A stretch of 64,000 nt of DNA. Source: JACQQW01 sp964520655 (GTDB lineage: Bacteria > Omnitrophota > Gorgyraeia > Zapsychrales > Fredricksoniimonadaceae). Where the stretch lies: the NCBI GenBank assembly GCA_964520655.1, contig CAZFNI010000007.1, positions 1-64,000 on the forward strand. Reading direction: 5' to 3'. Shown here in pieces: positions 6,930 through 14,972 of this stretch; within the stretch, counting starts at the first letter, position 1, and each line of letters opens with the position of its first letter. The translations under genes were made by a program, and so were the position numbers. The notes beneath the pieces are model-generated. The model had not been told where the DNA came from and made no database searches. It worked only from the letters and a program-made list of their open reading frames with translations.

Positions 6930-9377
6930 ATGAAAACGCGCGCTGCCTACATAATGATGGTTATGCTGCTTCTGGGTGCGGGTTTCTTTTTTTGCCGGCC
7001 GGCGATCGCGGATATTTATTACGCTGATCCTTCCGGCCATTTTGATGCCAATGCCATGGGGGTCGGCAATACCGTCATCGAAACGCCATCGGCAACATCA
7101 GGGGATTGTTCATCTGAAACATATAGTTCGTGCCGGGCCTCCGCTACTCCCGTAAAATTGAATGTTCCCGCTTTCAATATTGCTGTTGGAACGCAGTGCA
7201 AATATATCACCGTTAATAATGGAAAAACAGTTTTTATCCCGGCGAGGACATCCAATGAATGGAAGTCGTTCATGGATTGGGCGGGAAATCCGCTCAGGAA
7301 TGGCGGGCAAGTGGACCTCCATGGATGCAGCGACGGGATGTGGACGGTGTGGAGCGGGTGTTCTCCGGCCTGCGGACCGCTTGCCGGGACGCAGAACCGC
7401 CTGTGCGTGTACACCTCCAATTGGAAAGGCAATAATTGCAGCGCGCTGGATGCCTGGGGCAGCTCCAGGGCCTGCGCGGATTATTCCACCTGTGTTTGCG
7501 CGGCGAAAGACGCCAATTCGACATTTTGCGCCGGATCCGACAGCGGCTTTACGGCCATGCCGCCGCCCGTCACCTATGTTAATTTAGGTGGCTGCGACGG
7601 GACAAAGTGCCAGGCGGCCTGTGTGGCGAATTATCACACCATCGCAGGCGGCTGCGCGATCAATACCTGCGCGCCCCTGACGGCTAATGCGACGGCATGT
7701 AATGCCCTGACGCCTCCTGCGCATAATCAAAGCTATACGCTTGTCGCCGCTTGTTCGGCCAGCCCCTGTTTGGCCACCTGCAACAGCGGATATTTTAGAG
7801 ACGGTGCGGTTTGTAATATTACCCCAGTTTGCGGCGCCAGCCCGAATACTTGCAGTGCCGGGGCACCTTCAGGTTATGACGGTCCCAAAGCCTGCGGCGG
7901 CAGTGTAGAGAATTGGACGTGCAGCAGCGGTTCGGCTTCGATCGCTTGTACCAGCACAACAGCGGCCTGTCCGTCTTGCGGCGGTTCTGCTAACACTTGC
8001 GCTGTGGGATCACCGACATCCTATAACGCGGATGTTTGCGGCGGGACATCAACATGGACATGCGTCAGTGGTGCATTTTCACTAGGGTGCAGCAAGGCCA
8101 ATGCCGCGTGTCCGACCTGCGGCGGCAGCAATAATACTTGCGGCGTGGGATCACCGGCGGGGTATAGTGCCGGGGTGTGCGGCGGGTCCGCCACTTGGAA
8201 TTGTAATAATGGAGGTTATACTCAAGCCTGCAGCAATGGGAATGCTGCCTGTCCGATATGCGGGGCCAGCAATAATACCTGCAACTTGGGAAGTCCGTCG
8301 GGATATAGTGCCGGCGTATGTGATGGCTCTTCCTCCTGGACGTGCAGTAACGGGGGGTATAATACTAGTTGCGGTAACCCGAATCCTGCCAATCCGACCT
8401 GCGGGGGCAGCAATAATACCTGCGGTATAGGAACGCCGTCGGGATATGCTCTTGGTGCCTGCGGCGGGTCAGCGACATGGACATGTTCCAATGCAACGTG
8501 TACTCCTAAAGCATGTAGCAATCCCAACCCTGCCGTCCCGACTTGCGGAGGCAGCTCGAATACATGTGGGATTGGAACCCCATCGGGGTATAGTGCAGGC
8601 GGATGCGGCGGGTCAGCTACATGGTCTTGTGATAATTCATGGTGTTCATCGCAGTCTTGCAGTAATCCGAACGCGGCTTGTCCCGTTTGCGGCGGCAGTG
8701 CCAATACCTGTTCGACAGGTTCACCATCGGGGTATGATGGTCCAAAAGCATGCGGAGGACTTACGGAGAATTGGACGTGCACAAACGGCGGTAGTTCAAC
8801 GGGCTGTACGAAAGTCACAGGGGCCTGCGCGGGATGCACGTTTAGCGGAACCTGGGGAGGTGGATGCTCGGGTTCAACATCCGCGGCGCATGGTGCGACG
8901 GGGACTGCGACGGATAGCACCGGATCGGAAACTGGTTGGATCTCGGCAACGTGCAACAATGGGACATGGACCGGAGTCTCTTCCTACTGCCAGGGGCCCT
9001 ATACATTGGGGGCGTATGGCAGCTGTTCGCCATGCCGGACACGCAGTCTGGGTGGCGGATCGGAAGGGACACGCTCGCGCTCCGTAACATGCTCTTATGA
9101 CGCGTGCACGGGCGATAATACAAGCATCCAATGCTGTATTGCTTCTGATTGTCCGGTTACGTGCGGCGATGGGTCCTGCAATGGGGAAACGATCGCTGGT
9201 TGCCCAGCAGATTGCGGTTATTATTATTGCGGCGATGGCAGTTGCAATGCCCCGGAGAACCCCGGCAATTGCCTTGGCGATTGTCCGACAAGTTGTGGTG
9301 ACGGATATTGCGTGGGTAGTGAAGTTTGTGATGGCTGTATCGCTGATTGCGGAGCATGTCCGCCTCCTCCAGATTAA
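6930..9377 (+). CDS. Large secreted Cys-rich repeat protein with thrombospondin-1-like segment
   Basis: An 815-residue exported protein with a signal peptide or N-terminal anchor (about residues 5-28, ending PAIADIYYADP). Residues 30-230 form a region shared with the next gene: CKYITVNNGKTVFIPA, then a segment with W-x-x-W-x-x-C and C-x-x-x-C spacing (about 131-175) like a thrombospondin type-1 repeat, and FTAMPPP. Residues about 300-635 contain seven tandem units of 46-49 residues built on CGGSxNTC, GYSAGVCGG and WTC. The C-terminal end has three CGDGxC motifs with an ADCG/GDCP spacing. The dozens of paired Cys point to an oxidised, extracellular structure such as an adhesin or stalk protein. 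No enzyme domain is seen. Large frames on the opposite strand are composition shadows. Confidence 0.8.
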   Translation: MKTRAAYIMMVMLLLGAGFFFCRPAIADIYYADPSGHFDANAMGVGNTVIETPSATSGDCSSETYSSCRASATPVKLNVPAFNIAVGTQCKYITVNNGKTVFIPARTSNEWKSFMDWAGNPLRNGGQVDLHGCSDGMWTVWSGCSPACGPLAGTQNRLCVYTSNWKGNNCSALDAWGSSRACADYSTCVCAAKDANSTFCAGSDSGFTAMPPPVTYVNLGGCDGTKCQAACVANYHTIAGGCAINTCAPLTANATACNALTPPAHNQSYTLVAACSASPCLATCNSGYFRDGAVCNITPVCGASPNTCSAGAPSGYDGPKACGGSVENWTCSSGSASIACTSTTAACPSCGGSANTCAVGSPTSYNADVCGGTSTWTCVSGAFSLGCSKANAACPTCGGSNNTCGVGSPAGYSAGVCGGSATWNCNNGGYTQACSNGNAACPICGASNNTCNLGSPSGYSAGVCDGSSSWTCSNGGYNTSCGNPNPANPTCGGSNNTCGIGTPSGYALGACGGSATWTCSNATCTPKACSNPNPAVPTCGGSSNTCGIGTPSGYSAGGCGGSATWSCDNSWCSSQSCSNPNAACPVCGGSANTCSTGSPSGYDGPKACGGLTENWTCTNGGSSTGCTKVTGACAGCTFSGTWGGGCSGSTSAAHGATGTATDSTGSETGWISATCNNGTWTGVSSYCQGPYTLGAYGSCSPCRTRSLGGGSEGTRSRSVTCSYDACTGDNTSIQCCIASDCPVTCGDGSCNGETIAGCPADCGYYYCGDGSCNAPENPGNCLGDCPTSCGDGYCVGSEVCDGCIADCGACPPPPD
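7830..8838 (+). repeat. Seven tandem 46-49-codon Cys-rich units
   Basis: Inside the 6930-9377 gene. Each unit begins CGGS/CGAS-x-NTC, then G-S-P-S-G-Y, CGG, W-T-C and one or two more Cys before the next unit. Units 1 and 7 share a GYDGPKACGG variant with ENWTC, while units 2-6 share the shorter form, so the array is bounded by related end units. Confidence 0.8.
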
Positions 9378-9530
9378 GGATTTTCAGTTATTAGATCCCA
9401 TCAATTATTTTTGATAACCATGTTGTTCTGGGTAGAACGAATGTATGTCTCTGCTGTTCTGGTTAAAAAGGCGTGATCAATTTTTAAAGTTTATAAAAGA
9501 AAGCGTTTGCCTAAAAAGTGGATTTGAGCC

Positions 9531-9558
9531 TTGATTTTAGACTAGGAAGGTCTAAACT
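9531..9558 (+). promoter_or_regulatory. Promoter with inverted repeat in its spacer
   Basis: TTGATT (9531-9536), 16 bases, TAAACT (9553-9558). The spacer is almost filled by an inverted repeat, TTTAGAC (9536-9542), seven bases, GTCTAAA (9550-9556), placed like an operator. AGGAG (9568-9572) precedes the ATG at 9578 by five bases. Confidence 0.4.
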
Positions 9559-9577
9559 TTAAGTGCTAGGAGAAAAA

Positions 9578-11284
9578 ATGACAATGCGCACAATCACAGT
9601 TTTATTAGTCATGCTGTTTTTGAGCGCGGCTGTTTTTTTTGTCAAAGACCTTCAGGCAACAATTATCTACGGCGACGATTCTCTGAATGCCCATACAGTT
9701 GAAGGTGACAGTGAAACCACGAGTACAGCTCCCGGCGCCGATCCTGAGCAAAACCCGACAGGGGACTGCTCACAGAATCCCAATAAATCCTGCAAAGCTT
9801 CAGCGACCCCGACAAAATTAGATTCTTGGGGAACGCCGTGCAAGTACATCACGGTCAATAATGGCAAGACTTTATTTATCCCCGCCAAGAGCATGGGGGA
9901 ATGGAATAATTTTCTTTCCTGGGCATCAAGCAATAATGGGGGGACGGTTTCCTTAAATGATTGTGTCGACGGAACATGGTCAGGGTGGGGCGCTTGTGTG
10001 CCTAGTACCTGCGGCTTCGGTACAGAAACGCGGACCTGTGTGTATGCAAGTCCCTATAAAGGGAAAGACTGTAGTTTGCTTGATGGGGGCAACAGCACCC
10101 GGCCATGCACAGATTATACGCTATGCACCTGCGGTTCAAATGATGCGAATTCATCGTTCTGTGCCGGCCAGGACATTAATTTCACGGCCATGCCTCCGCC
10201 AACGACATATGTGGAAGCTGGCGGTTGCGACGCGTCAACCAAATGCCAGGCGCAGTGCGGGGCGGCATATCATGTGATACCGGGCGGCTGCGCGTTGACA
10301 ACATATACCGGGACATATCCGGCGTGTCCATCCGGATGCGGGTATATGGGAGGCCCTGTGGCACCTTTAACGTGCACTCGCGATCATGATGGGGCCTCTG
10401 TGGCGGGCGCTTTTTGTGGCAATCAAAGTTGTCCGACAACAGCGCCGTGCTGTGCTGGCGTCATTGATTGTTTCGGCGTGTGCAACGGTGGCGCGGTCAC
10501 TGATTGTGCGGGGACTTGCGGCGGCAGTGCGGTCACCGATTGCAACGGTGTTTGCGGTGGCGGTGCGCAGATTGATGTTTGCGGTGTCTGCGGCGGTAGC
10601 GGGAATACCTGTCCATGCGTGGGGGCAACGCCGTGCGGCAGCCCGGGGGCGTGTTATGCGGCGGATGCATGCGGCGTGTGCGGCGGTCCAGGGCCGGGTT
10701 GTACACCAAGTGCTCCGGTATGCGGGGCGCCTAATGTCACGGTATGCAGTCAATGTACAGATGGCTGCGGGATCACCTATGTGGATTGTAATGGATGTCT
10801 TGCTGAACCAGAGCCATGTTCAGGAGCAACGCCGTGCGGCAGCCCGGGGGCATGCTATGCGGCTGATGCGTGCGGTGTGTGCGGAGGGGATGGTTCATCA
10901 TGCGCGCCACCGCCTTGTGTCTATGATTGCAATGGCGTTTGCAACGGCGGCGCGGTCGTGGATAACTGTGGAGTTTGTGGTGGACCTGGTGGCTGTGGGG
11001 GCTGCGCGGGGACAGTGGATTGCAATGGTGTGTGCAATGGCGGCGCGGTCGTGGATAACTGCGGAGTTTGCGGTGGACCTGGTGGCTGCGGGGGTTGCGC
11101 GGGTACAGTGGATTGCAATGGTGTTTGTAACGGCGGCGCGGTCGTAGATGCCTGCGGTCAGTGCGGTGGAGACGGCAGCAGCTGTTGTGCCGGAGGATCA
11201 TTTGATTGCAATGGTGTCTGCAACGGTGGGGCGGTCTTAGATAATTGCGGCGTCTGCGGCGGCTCAGGCGGATGTGGGTATTGA
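9578..11284 (+). CDS. Secreted Cys-rich protein with CNGVCNGG/CGVCGG repeats
   Basis: A 568-residue exported protein paralogous to the preceding gene over its first ~230 residues: signal peptide (TITVLLVMLFLSAAVFF), CKYITVNNGKTLFIPA, GTWSGWGACVPSTCGFG followed by TRTC (thrombospondin-1-like), and FTAMPPPTTY. The rest is different: blocks of DCNGVCxGGA-x-D-x-CGVCGG, including two copies of a 62-base block with CGSPGACYAADACG and a 93-base tandem array to the end. Such DCNGVCGG repeats occur in surface proteins of several bacterial groups and probably bind metal or form a disulfide-rich stalk; that is inference. The ATG at 9578 is chosen over the upstream GTG at 9563 because AGGAG lies five bases before it. 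Confidence 0.8.
   Translation: MTMRTITVLLVMLFLSAAVFFVKDLQATIIYGDDSLNAHTVEGDSETTSTAPGADPEQNPTGDCSQNPNKSCKASATPTKLDSWGTPCKYITVNNGKTLFIPAKSMGEWNNFLSWASSNNGGTVSLNDCVDGTWSGWGACVPSTCGFGTETRTCVYASPYKGKDCSLLDGGNSTRPCTDYTLCTCGSNDANSSFCAGQDINFTAMPPPTTYVEAGGCDASTKCQAQCGAAYHVIPGGCALTTYTGTYPACPSGCGYMGGPVAPLTCTRDHDGASVAGAFCGNQSCPTTAPCCAGVIDCFGVCNGGAVTDCAGTCGGSAVTDCNGVCGGGAQIDVCGVCGGSGNTCPCVGATPCGSPGACYAADACGVCGGPGPGCTPSAPVCGAPNVTVCSQCTDGCGITYVDCNGCLAEPEPCSGATPCGSPGACYAADACGVCGGDGSSCAPPPCVYDCNGVCNGGAVVDNCGVCGGPGGCGGCAGTVDCNGVCNGGAVVDNCGVCGGPGGCGGCAGTVDCNGVCNGGAVVDACGQCGGDGSSCCAGGSFDCNGVCNGGAVLDNCGVCGGSGGCGY
10625..10887 (+). repeat. Duplicated ~62-base block, copies 201 bases apart
   Basis: Copies at about 10625-10686 and 10826-10887 are nearly identical and both encode ATPCGSPGACYAADACGVCG. 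The 201-base offset keeps the reading frame. Confidence 0.75.
10925..11284 (+). repeat. Tandem 93-base in-frame repeat, four units
   Basis: Units begin at 10925, 11018, 11111 and 11204, exactly 93 bases apart, and each starts GATTGCAATGG; the last unit is cut at the stop. Units 1-3 are almost identical at DNA level, which means recent duplication or ongoing homogenisation. Encoded motif: DCNGVCNGGAVVDNCGVCGG plus a GGCGGC-type tail. Confidence 0.9.
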
Positions 11285-11307
11285 TATCTATTGAATCCAT
11301 TTTAGCA

Positions 11308-11335
11308 TTGATATCGCTTTAAATATGTGCAGAAT
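11308..11335 (+). promoter_or_regulatory. Candidate promoter at the head of the large cluster
   Basis: TTGATA (11308-11313), 16 bases, CAGAAT (11330-11335), then six bases to the ATG at 11342. The -10 matches 4 of 6 positions. It favours the ATG at 11342 over the GTG at 11327. Confidence 0.35.
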
Positions 11336-11341
11336 AAAAGC

Positions 11342-13153
11342 ATGTCCGTGCGCAGAAAAGATGTCCTCATTGACGGCTTTTTCCTGTCGATCTTCCTTCT
11401 AATCTTCGTATCCTTCACCTGGGGCAAATGGATCCATCCGATCGTTGATTTCGGCCGAGAGGTTTATATCCCCTGGGCGATCGATCAGGGGGCCGTTCTC
11501 TACAAAGACCTGGCATTTCTTTTCGGTGCCTTGCCTCCTTACTGGAATGCTCTGCTATTTAAGATCTTTGGCGCGTCTTTGCAGACGATCCATGTTGTGG
11601 ATGTGTTGGTAGTTTTTCTTTGCGCCGCATTGATCTATCGTTTTTTCTACTGCACCATGAACCGCTTGACAGCCTTCATGGTCACCCTCTCTTTTCTTAT
11701 CCTGTTTGTCATGGATTTTTATTATTATGAATCCAATATGGCGTTTTTATCGCCATTCACGCACAGTTATTTTTACGCGTTCCTTTTTGTATTAGCGGCG
11801 GTCAATATCTGGCAATGTTTTCTCATGCGTCCAAGCAGGGCCTGGATATTTTTTTTAGGGATTTGCGTCGGCGGGGTTGTTGTATCACGGCTGGAGATCG
11901 CGGCAGCATTCTTCGTGGCATTGTTGATCGGGTTTGCCTTTTATCTCCAGCGGTTAAAACCAGGATCACGGCAAACGCTGTATTATATGGGGTGTTTTAT
12001 CGGGGGATTATTGACCCCGATCGCTTTGTTCTGGGCGTATTTCTTAATGTATTTACCGCCCTTACCCGCGTTTCTTTCCATCATTGGGTATAATCCTCAA
12101 TGGCGTGAGGTAGGGGATCTGTATTTTTATCAATTCTTGGGAGGGTGGAACAACTGGGAGTTAAATGTGCTCTGGATGATCCGCAATTTGCTGGTTTATG
12201 CGGCGCTGTATGCTTCATTTCATCTGATGCTGATCGCTCGTTTAAGCTTCAGTAAGAAAGAATGGCTGAAAGGTGTTTTCTCCTTCGCGATCTTTTGTAT
12301 GGTCTACGGTGGGGTCGCGTTCTATATCAGTGATATATATGCCCGGGGTGTGTTTCGAGGCGCGATCCCGGTAGTGGCGGCGTTGATCGGGATCAGCCTG
12401 TTCAATATTTGCCAGAACAAAGAATGTGCCTGCCGCGACAGGCATTTGTCAATTGTGGTTTTGGCTGTCTTCGCGTTCTTGCTGATGTTCAAGGTCCCAT
12501 TACAGTTGACCTTGCAGGACTATGCGCTGATCTACGGGATGTTTGGGGTGTTGATGTTCGTTGCCGGATGTGTGTATTATCTGCCGGAAAGATATCAACA
12601 GTATCCAGGCGGGAGGAATTGGGTTGCGTTATTAGTTTGCGCGCTGCTGGTGCTGGTCATGGTGCGCGTCGGGATCGTTTCATGGGGAGGGTTATCCAGC
12701 AAGAAAACACTGGTTGGGAGAGGGGAAAATGTGCTATGGACGTTTGATAGTCCCGCGCCTTTTGGTTCCGGCGGCAGCGTGAAAAGTTTTCTGGACTGGT
12801 CCCGGGAACACTTTGCCCCTGAAGATACGTTTGTTGTTTTGCCGGAAGGAATAATGCTCAACTTTTTGACGGGGCATCGGATCACCGGCCGGCATGTCAC
12901 ATATATGCCGGCGGAAGTAACGACTTTTGGTGAAGCCAGCATGCTTCAAGAACTAAAAATGTCCCCGCCGGATTATGTGGTGGTTGTCGTCAAGCAGACA
13001 AATGCCTATGGAGGACTGGACCTGGGCGTGAATTATTTAAATGATGTGTATAGATGGGTAAAGGATAACTATACCGTAGTATGGAGGTCGGGGAGCAAGA
13101 AGAAAGATAGTTTCCTGATGTCAGTGTATCAGAAAAAAGAGCGGAAGAGGTAG
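11342..13153 (+). CDS. GT-C-like membrane glycosyltransferase, family A (copy 1)
   Basis: A 603-residue polytopic protein. Asp36-Phe-Gly38-Arg39-Glu40 (DFGREVYIPW) lies just after the first helix, followed by LYKDLAFLFGALPPYWNALLFK, the first outer loop expected to hold the catalytic acid of a GT-C transferase. About ten helices follow, with a conserved SRLEI after one of them (near residue 180). The C-terminal soluble part has LPEGIMLNFLTGH at about 499, then MPAE and PPDYVVVV. It is most similar to the next gene, including an identical ~25-base DNA stretch in the loop. It heads a run of co-directional membrane protein genes. The donor is presumably a polyprenyl-phosphate sugar; the acceptor is unknown. 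Confidence 0.65.
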   Translation: MSVRRKDVLIDGFFLSIFLLIFVSFTWGKWIHPIVDFGREVYIPWAIDQGAVLYKDLAFLFGALPPYWNALLFKIFGASLQTIHVVDVLVVFLCAALIYRFFYCTMNRLTAFMVTLSFLILFVMDFYYYESNMAFLSPFTHSYFYAFLFVLAAVNIWQCFLMRPSRAWIFFLGICVGGVVVSRLEIAAAFFVALLIGFAFYLQRLKPGSRQTLYYMGCFIGGLLTPIALFWAYFLMYLPPLPAFLSIIGYNPQWREVGDLYFYQFLGGWNNWELNVLWMIRNLLVYAALYASFHLMLIARLSFSKKEWLKGVFSFAIFCMVYGGVAFYISDIYARGVFRGAIPVVAALIGISLFNICQNKECACRDRHLSIVVLAVFAFLLMFKVPLQLTLQDYALIYGMFGVLMFVAGCVYYLPERYQQYPGGRNWVALLVCALLVLVMVRVGIVSWGGLSSKKTLVGRGENVLWTFDSPAPFGSGGSVKSFLDWSREHFAPEDTFVVLPEGIMLNFLTGHRITGRHVTYMPAEVTTFGEASMLQELKMSPPDYVVVVVKQTNAYGGLDLGVNYLNDVYRWVKDNYTVVWRSGSKKKDSFLMSVYQKKERKR

Positions 13154-13157
13154 GCCC

Positions 13158-14963
13158 ATGTCGCCGCGAAAAACAGGATTGTTGTGGGATGCCGCGGTCC
13201 TTTTGACCGTAGCCGTTGTGTTTATCATATTGACTGGCGGAAAGTGGACCCATCCGGTCAATGATTTTGGCCGGGAAGTCTACATCCCCTGGGCGATCGA
13301 TCAGGGGGCGGTCCTTTATAAAGACCTGGCTTATCTTTTTGGTGCTTTGCCGCCCTGCTTAAATGCGCTGCTGTTTAAATTCTTTGGAGCTTCCTTACAG
13401 ACGATCCAACAATTTGATCTTTTGGTCGTCGCCCTGATGACCGCGTTGATCTACCGATTTTTCTATCTTGTCTGGTGCCGGTTATCCGCATTAGCTGCTG
13501 CGGCATCATTTTTAGTTCTTTTTGCTTTTGATTATCTGCCGTTTGGTTCAAACATGTATTATTTAAGCCCCTATTCTCACAGTTATTTCTATGCTGGATT
13601 GTTTACCCTCGCGATCTTTAACACACTGGAGAAGTATTTTAAGGATCAGCGTAAGCGCTGGCTTTTATTGACAGGGGTTCTTTTAGGTGCGGCATTGTTG
13701 TCCCGTCTGGAGTTATTTATCATCATATTCATCGCATCGATGTTCGGGCTGGTGATCGATGCCTGTGCCAAGAACATGGCGCTGCGGGAAAGGTTCCGGA
13801 ACTGGATGCTGGTGTTGGCGGGGGTTACGATCGCGGTCCTGCCGTTTTTGATATATTTCTCGATGCATATGCCCGTGTCAAAAGCGTTAATGTCGATCGT
13901 CGGGTTTAATCCACAGTGGCAGCAGGTGTCTGGCATCTATTTGTATAGAAATCTGGCCGGGCTTATCCATGTTCCGATGAACCTGCAGATGTTGGGCATC
14001 GTTCTGGGAGCATACGCGGCGTTGTATTTAGGATTGAACGCGCTTGGTCAGGCGTTTTTGCTGCGGCGCGCGGGGAGGGATCATTTTCAGGTATTTGTTC
14101 TGGGGGCGTATTTCTTTACGGTTTATGGGGCTGTGCTGTATGCGGTCAATCACGGCTGGGCGCATGAGATCTTTCGTGGAGCGGCCGTTTGTGTGATCTT
14201 AGCCGGTATTCTGGCGTATAGAAAAATGCGTCAAGCGCAGGATGCGGATAGCCGCACCAGGGCGCTGCTGATGCTGATGTTCTGTCTTTTTGCCGGGCTG
14301 ATGCTGTTTAAAGTGCCGCTGTCGATGAAATTATTCAATTACGCGCTTTTTTACGGCATGCCCGCGGGGCTTGTCACAGTTATCGTCTGGGTCAAGGTGG
14401 TCCCGCAGATCATGCAGGAACGCTATAAGTCGGGCGCTGTCAGTCAGCTGTTTGTCTTATTCTTGCTTGTCAGCGTCGGAATCCAGGTGTTTGGCGCGTC
14501 CATCCATGGGCTTGGGGCGAGACAAAAGAAAGTCGGTCTGGGTCCCAATGCGCTGTGGGCGTTGGACAGGACTTCACCGTGGGGCGCGGGTGATGATGTG
14601 GATCTATTCCTGAAATGGGCCAAAGAAAATCTTAAGGCCGGCGAGCGCTTCGTGGTCCTGCCGGAAGGCATCATGCTGAACTTTTTAACGGGGCATAAGA
14701 TCTCCGGCAGGCATTTAACGTTTATGCCGGCGGAGATGGTCACCTTTGGCGAGAAAAGCATGTTGGGGGCATTGACGGAAGATCCGCCGGAATACATGGT
14801 GCTTGTCCATAAAAGCAATGCTGAATACGGAGGGATCGTCCTGGGGCAGAATTATGCGCTTGAGATAGTCGGTTGGTTGAAAGAACATTATCAGCGGGTA
14901 TGGATCTCCCGGGAAAAAAGGCCGGGGAATTTTTCAATTGAGGTCTATCAACGAAGATCATGA
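13158..14963 (+). CDS. GT-C-like membrane glycosyltransferase, family A (copy 2)
   Basis: A 601-residue paralogue of the preceding gene, four bases downstream of its stop, with a GAGG element overlapping that stop. DFGRE at residues 36-40, YKDLAYLFGALPP, then FKFFGAS; here PPYWNA of the other copies is PPCLNA, so two usually conserved positions differ. SRLEL occurs near residue 180 and LPEGIMLNFLTGH at about 500, followed by MPAE. The near-identical DNA around the DFGRE loop in copies 1 and 2 points to a fairly recent tandem duplication. The substitutions in the loop may alter substrate choice. Membrane-embedded with the catalytic loop and C-terminal domain presumably on the outer face. Confidence 0.65.
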   Translation: MSPRKTGLLWDAAVLLTVAVVFIILTGGKWTHPVNDFGREVYIPWAIDQGAVLYKDLAYLFGALPPCLNALLFKFFGASLQTIQQFDLLVVALMTALIYRFFYLVWCRLSALAAAASFLVLFAFDYLPFGSNMYYLSPYSHSYFYAGLFTLAIFNTLEKYFKDQRKRWLLLTGVLLGAALLSRLELFIIIFIASMFGLVIDACAKNMALRERFRNWMLVLAGVTIAVLPFLIYFSMHMPVSKALMSIVGFNPQWQQVSGIYLYRNLAGLIHVPMNLQMLGIVLGAYAALYLGLNALGQAFLLRRAGRDHFQVFVLGAYFFTVYGAVLYAVNHGWAHEIFRGAAVCVILAGILAYRKMRQAQDADSRTRALLMLMFCLFAGLMLFKVPLSMKLFNYALFYGMPAGLVTVIVWVKVVPQIMQERYKSGAVSQLFVLFLLVSVGIQVFGASIHGLGARQKKVGLGPNALWALDRTSPWGAGDDVDLFLKWAKENLKAGERFVVLPEGIMLNFLTGHKISGRHLTFMPAEMVTFGEKSMLGALTEDPPEYMVLVHKSNAEYGGIVLGQNYALEIVGWLKEHYQRVWISREKRPGNFSIEVYQRRS

Positions 14964-14972
14964 TAAAACGTA

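Noticed and set aside
8222..8959. 245-codon open frame on the minus strand opposite the first Cys-rich gene
   Set aside because: The product is Pro/His/Val-rich low complexity, the mirror image of the Cys/Gly codons of the real gene; it has no start signals and repeats in step with the Cys units.
9424..9442. GTTCT-GGGT-AGAAC short inverted repeat downstream of the first Cys-rich gene
   Set aside because: Only five-base arms, no U-run, not near a promoter; too weak to call a terminator or operator.
10925..11284. Possible CRISPR-like array
   Set aside because: The units are coding, have no unique spacers and no flanking cas genes.
10386..11300. Long frames on both strands (10386-11147 plus, 10773-11300 minus) over the CNGVCNGG repeats
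   Set aside because: They are periodic shadows of the 93-base repeat; the plus frame has no signal peptide, and the Cys-rich frame has AGGAG, a signal peptide and a paralogue.
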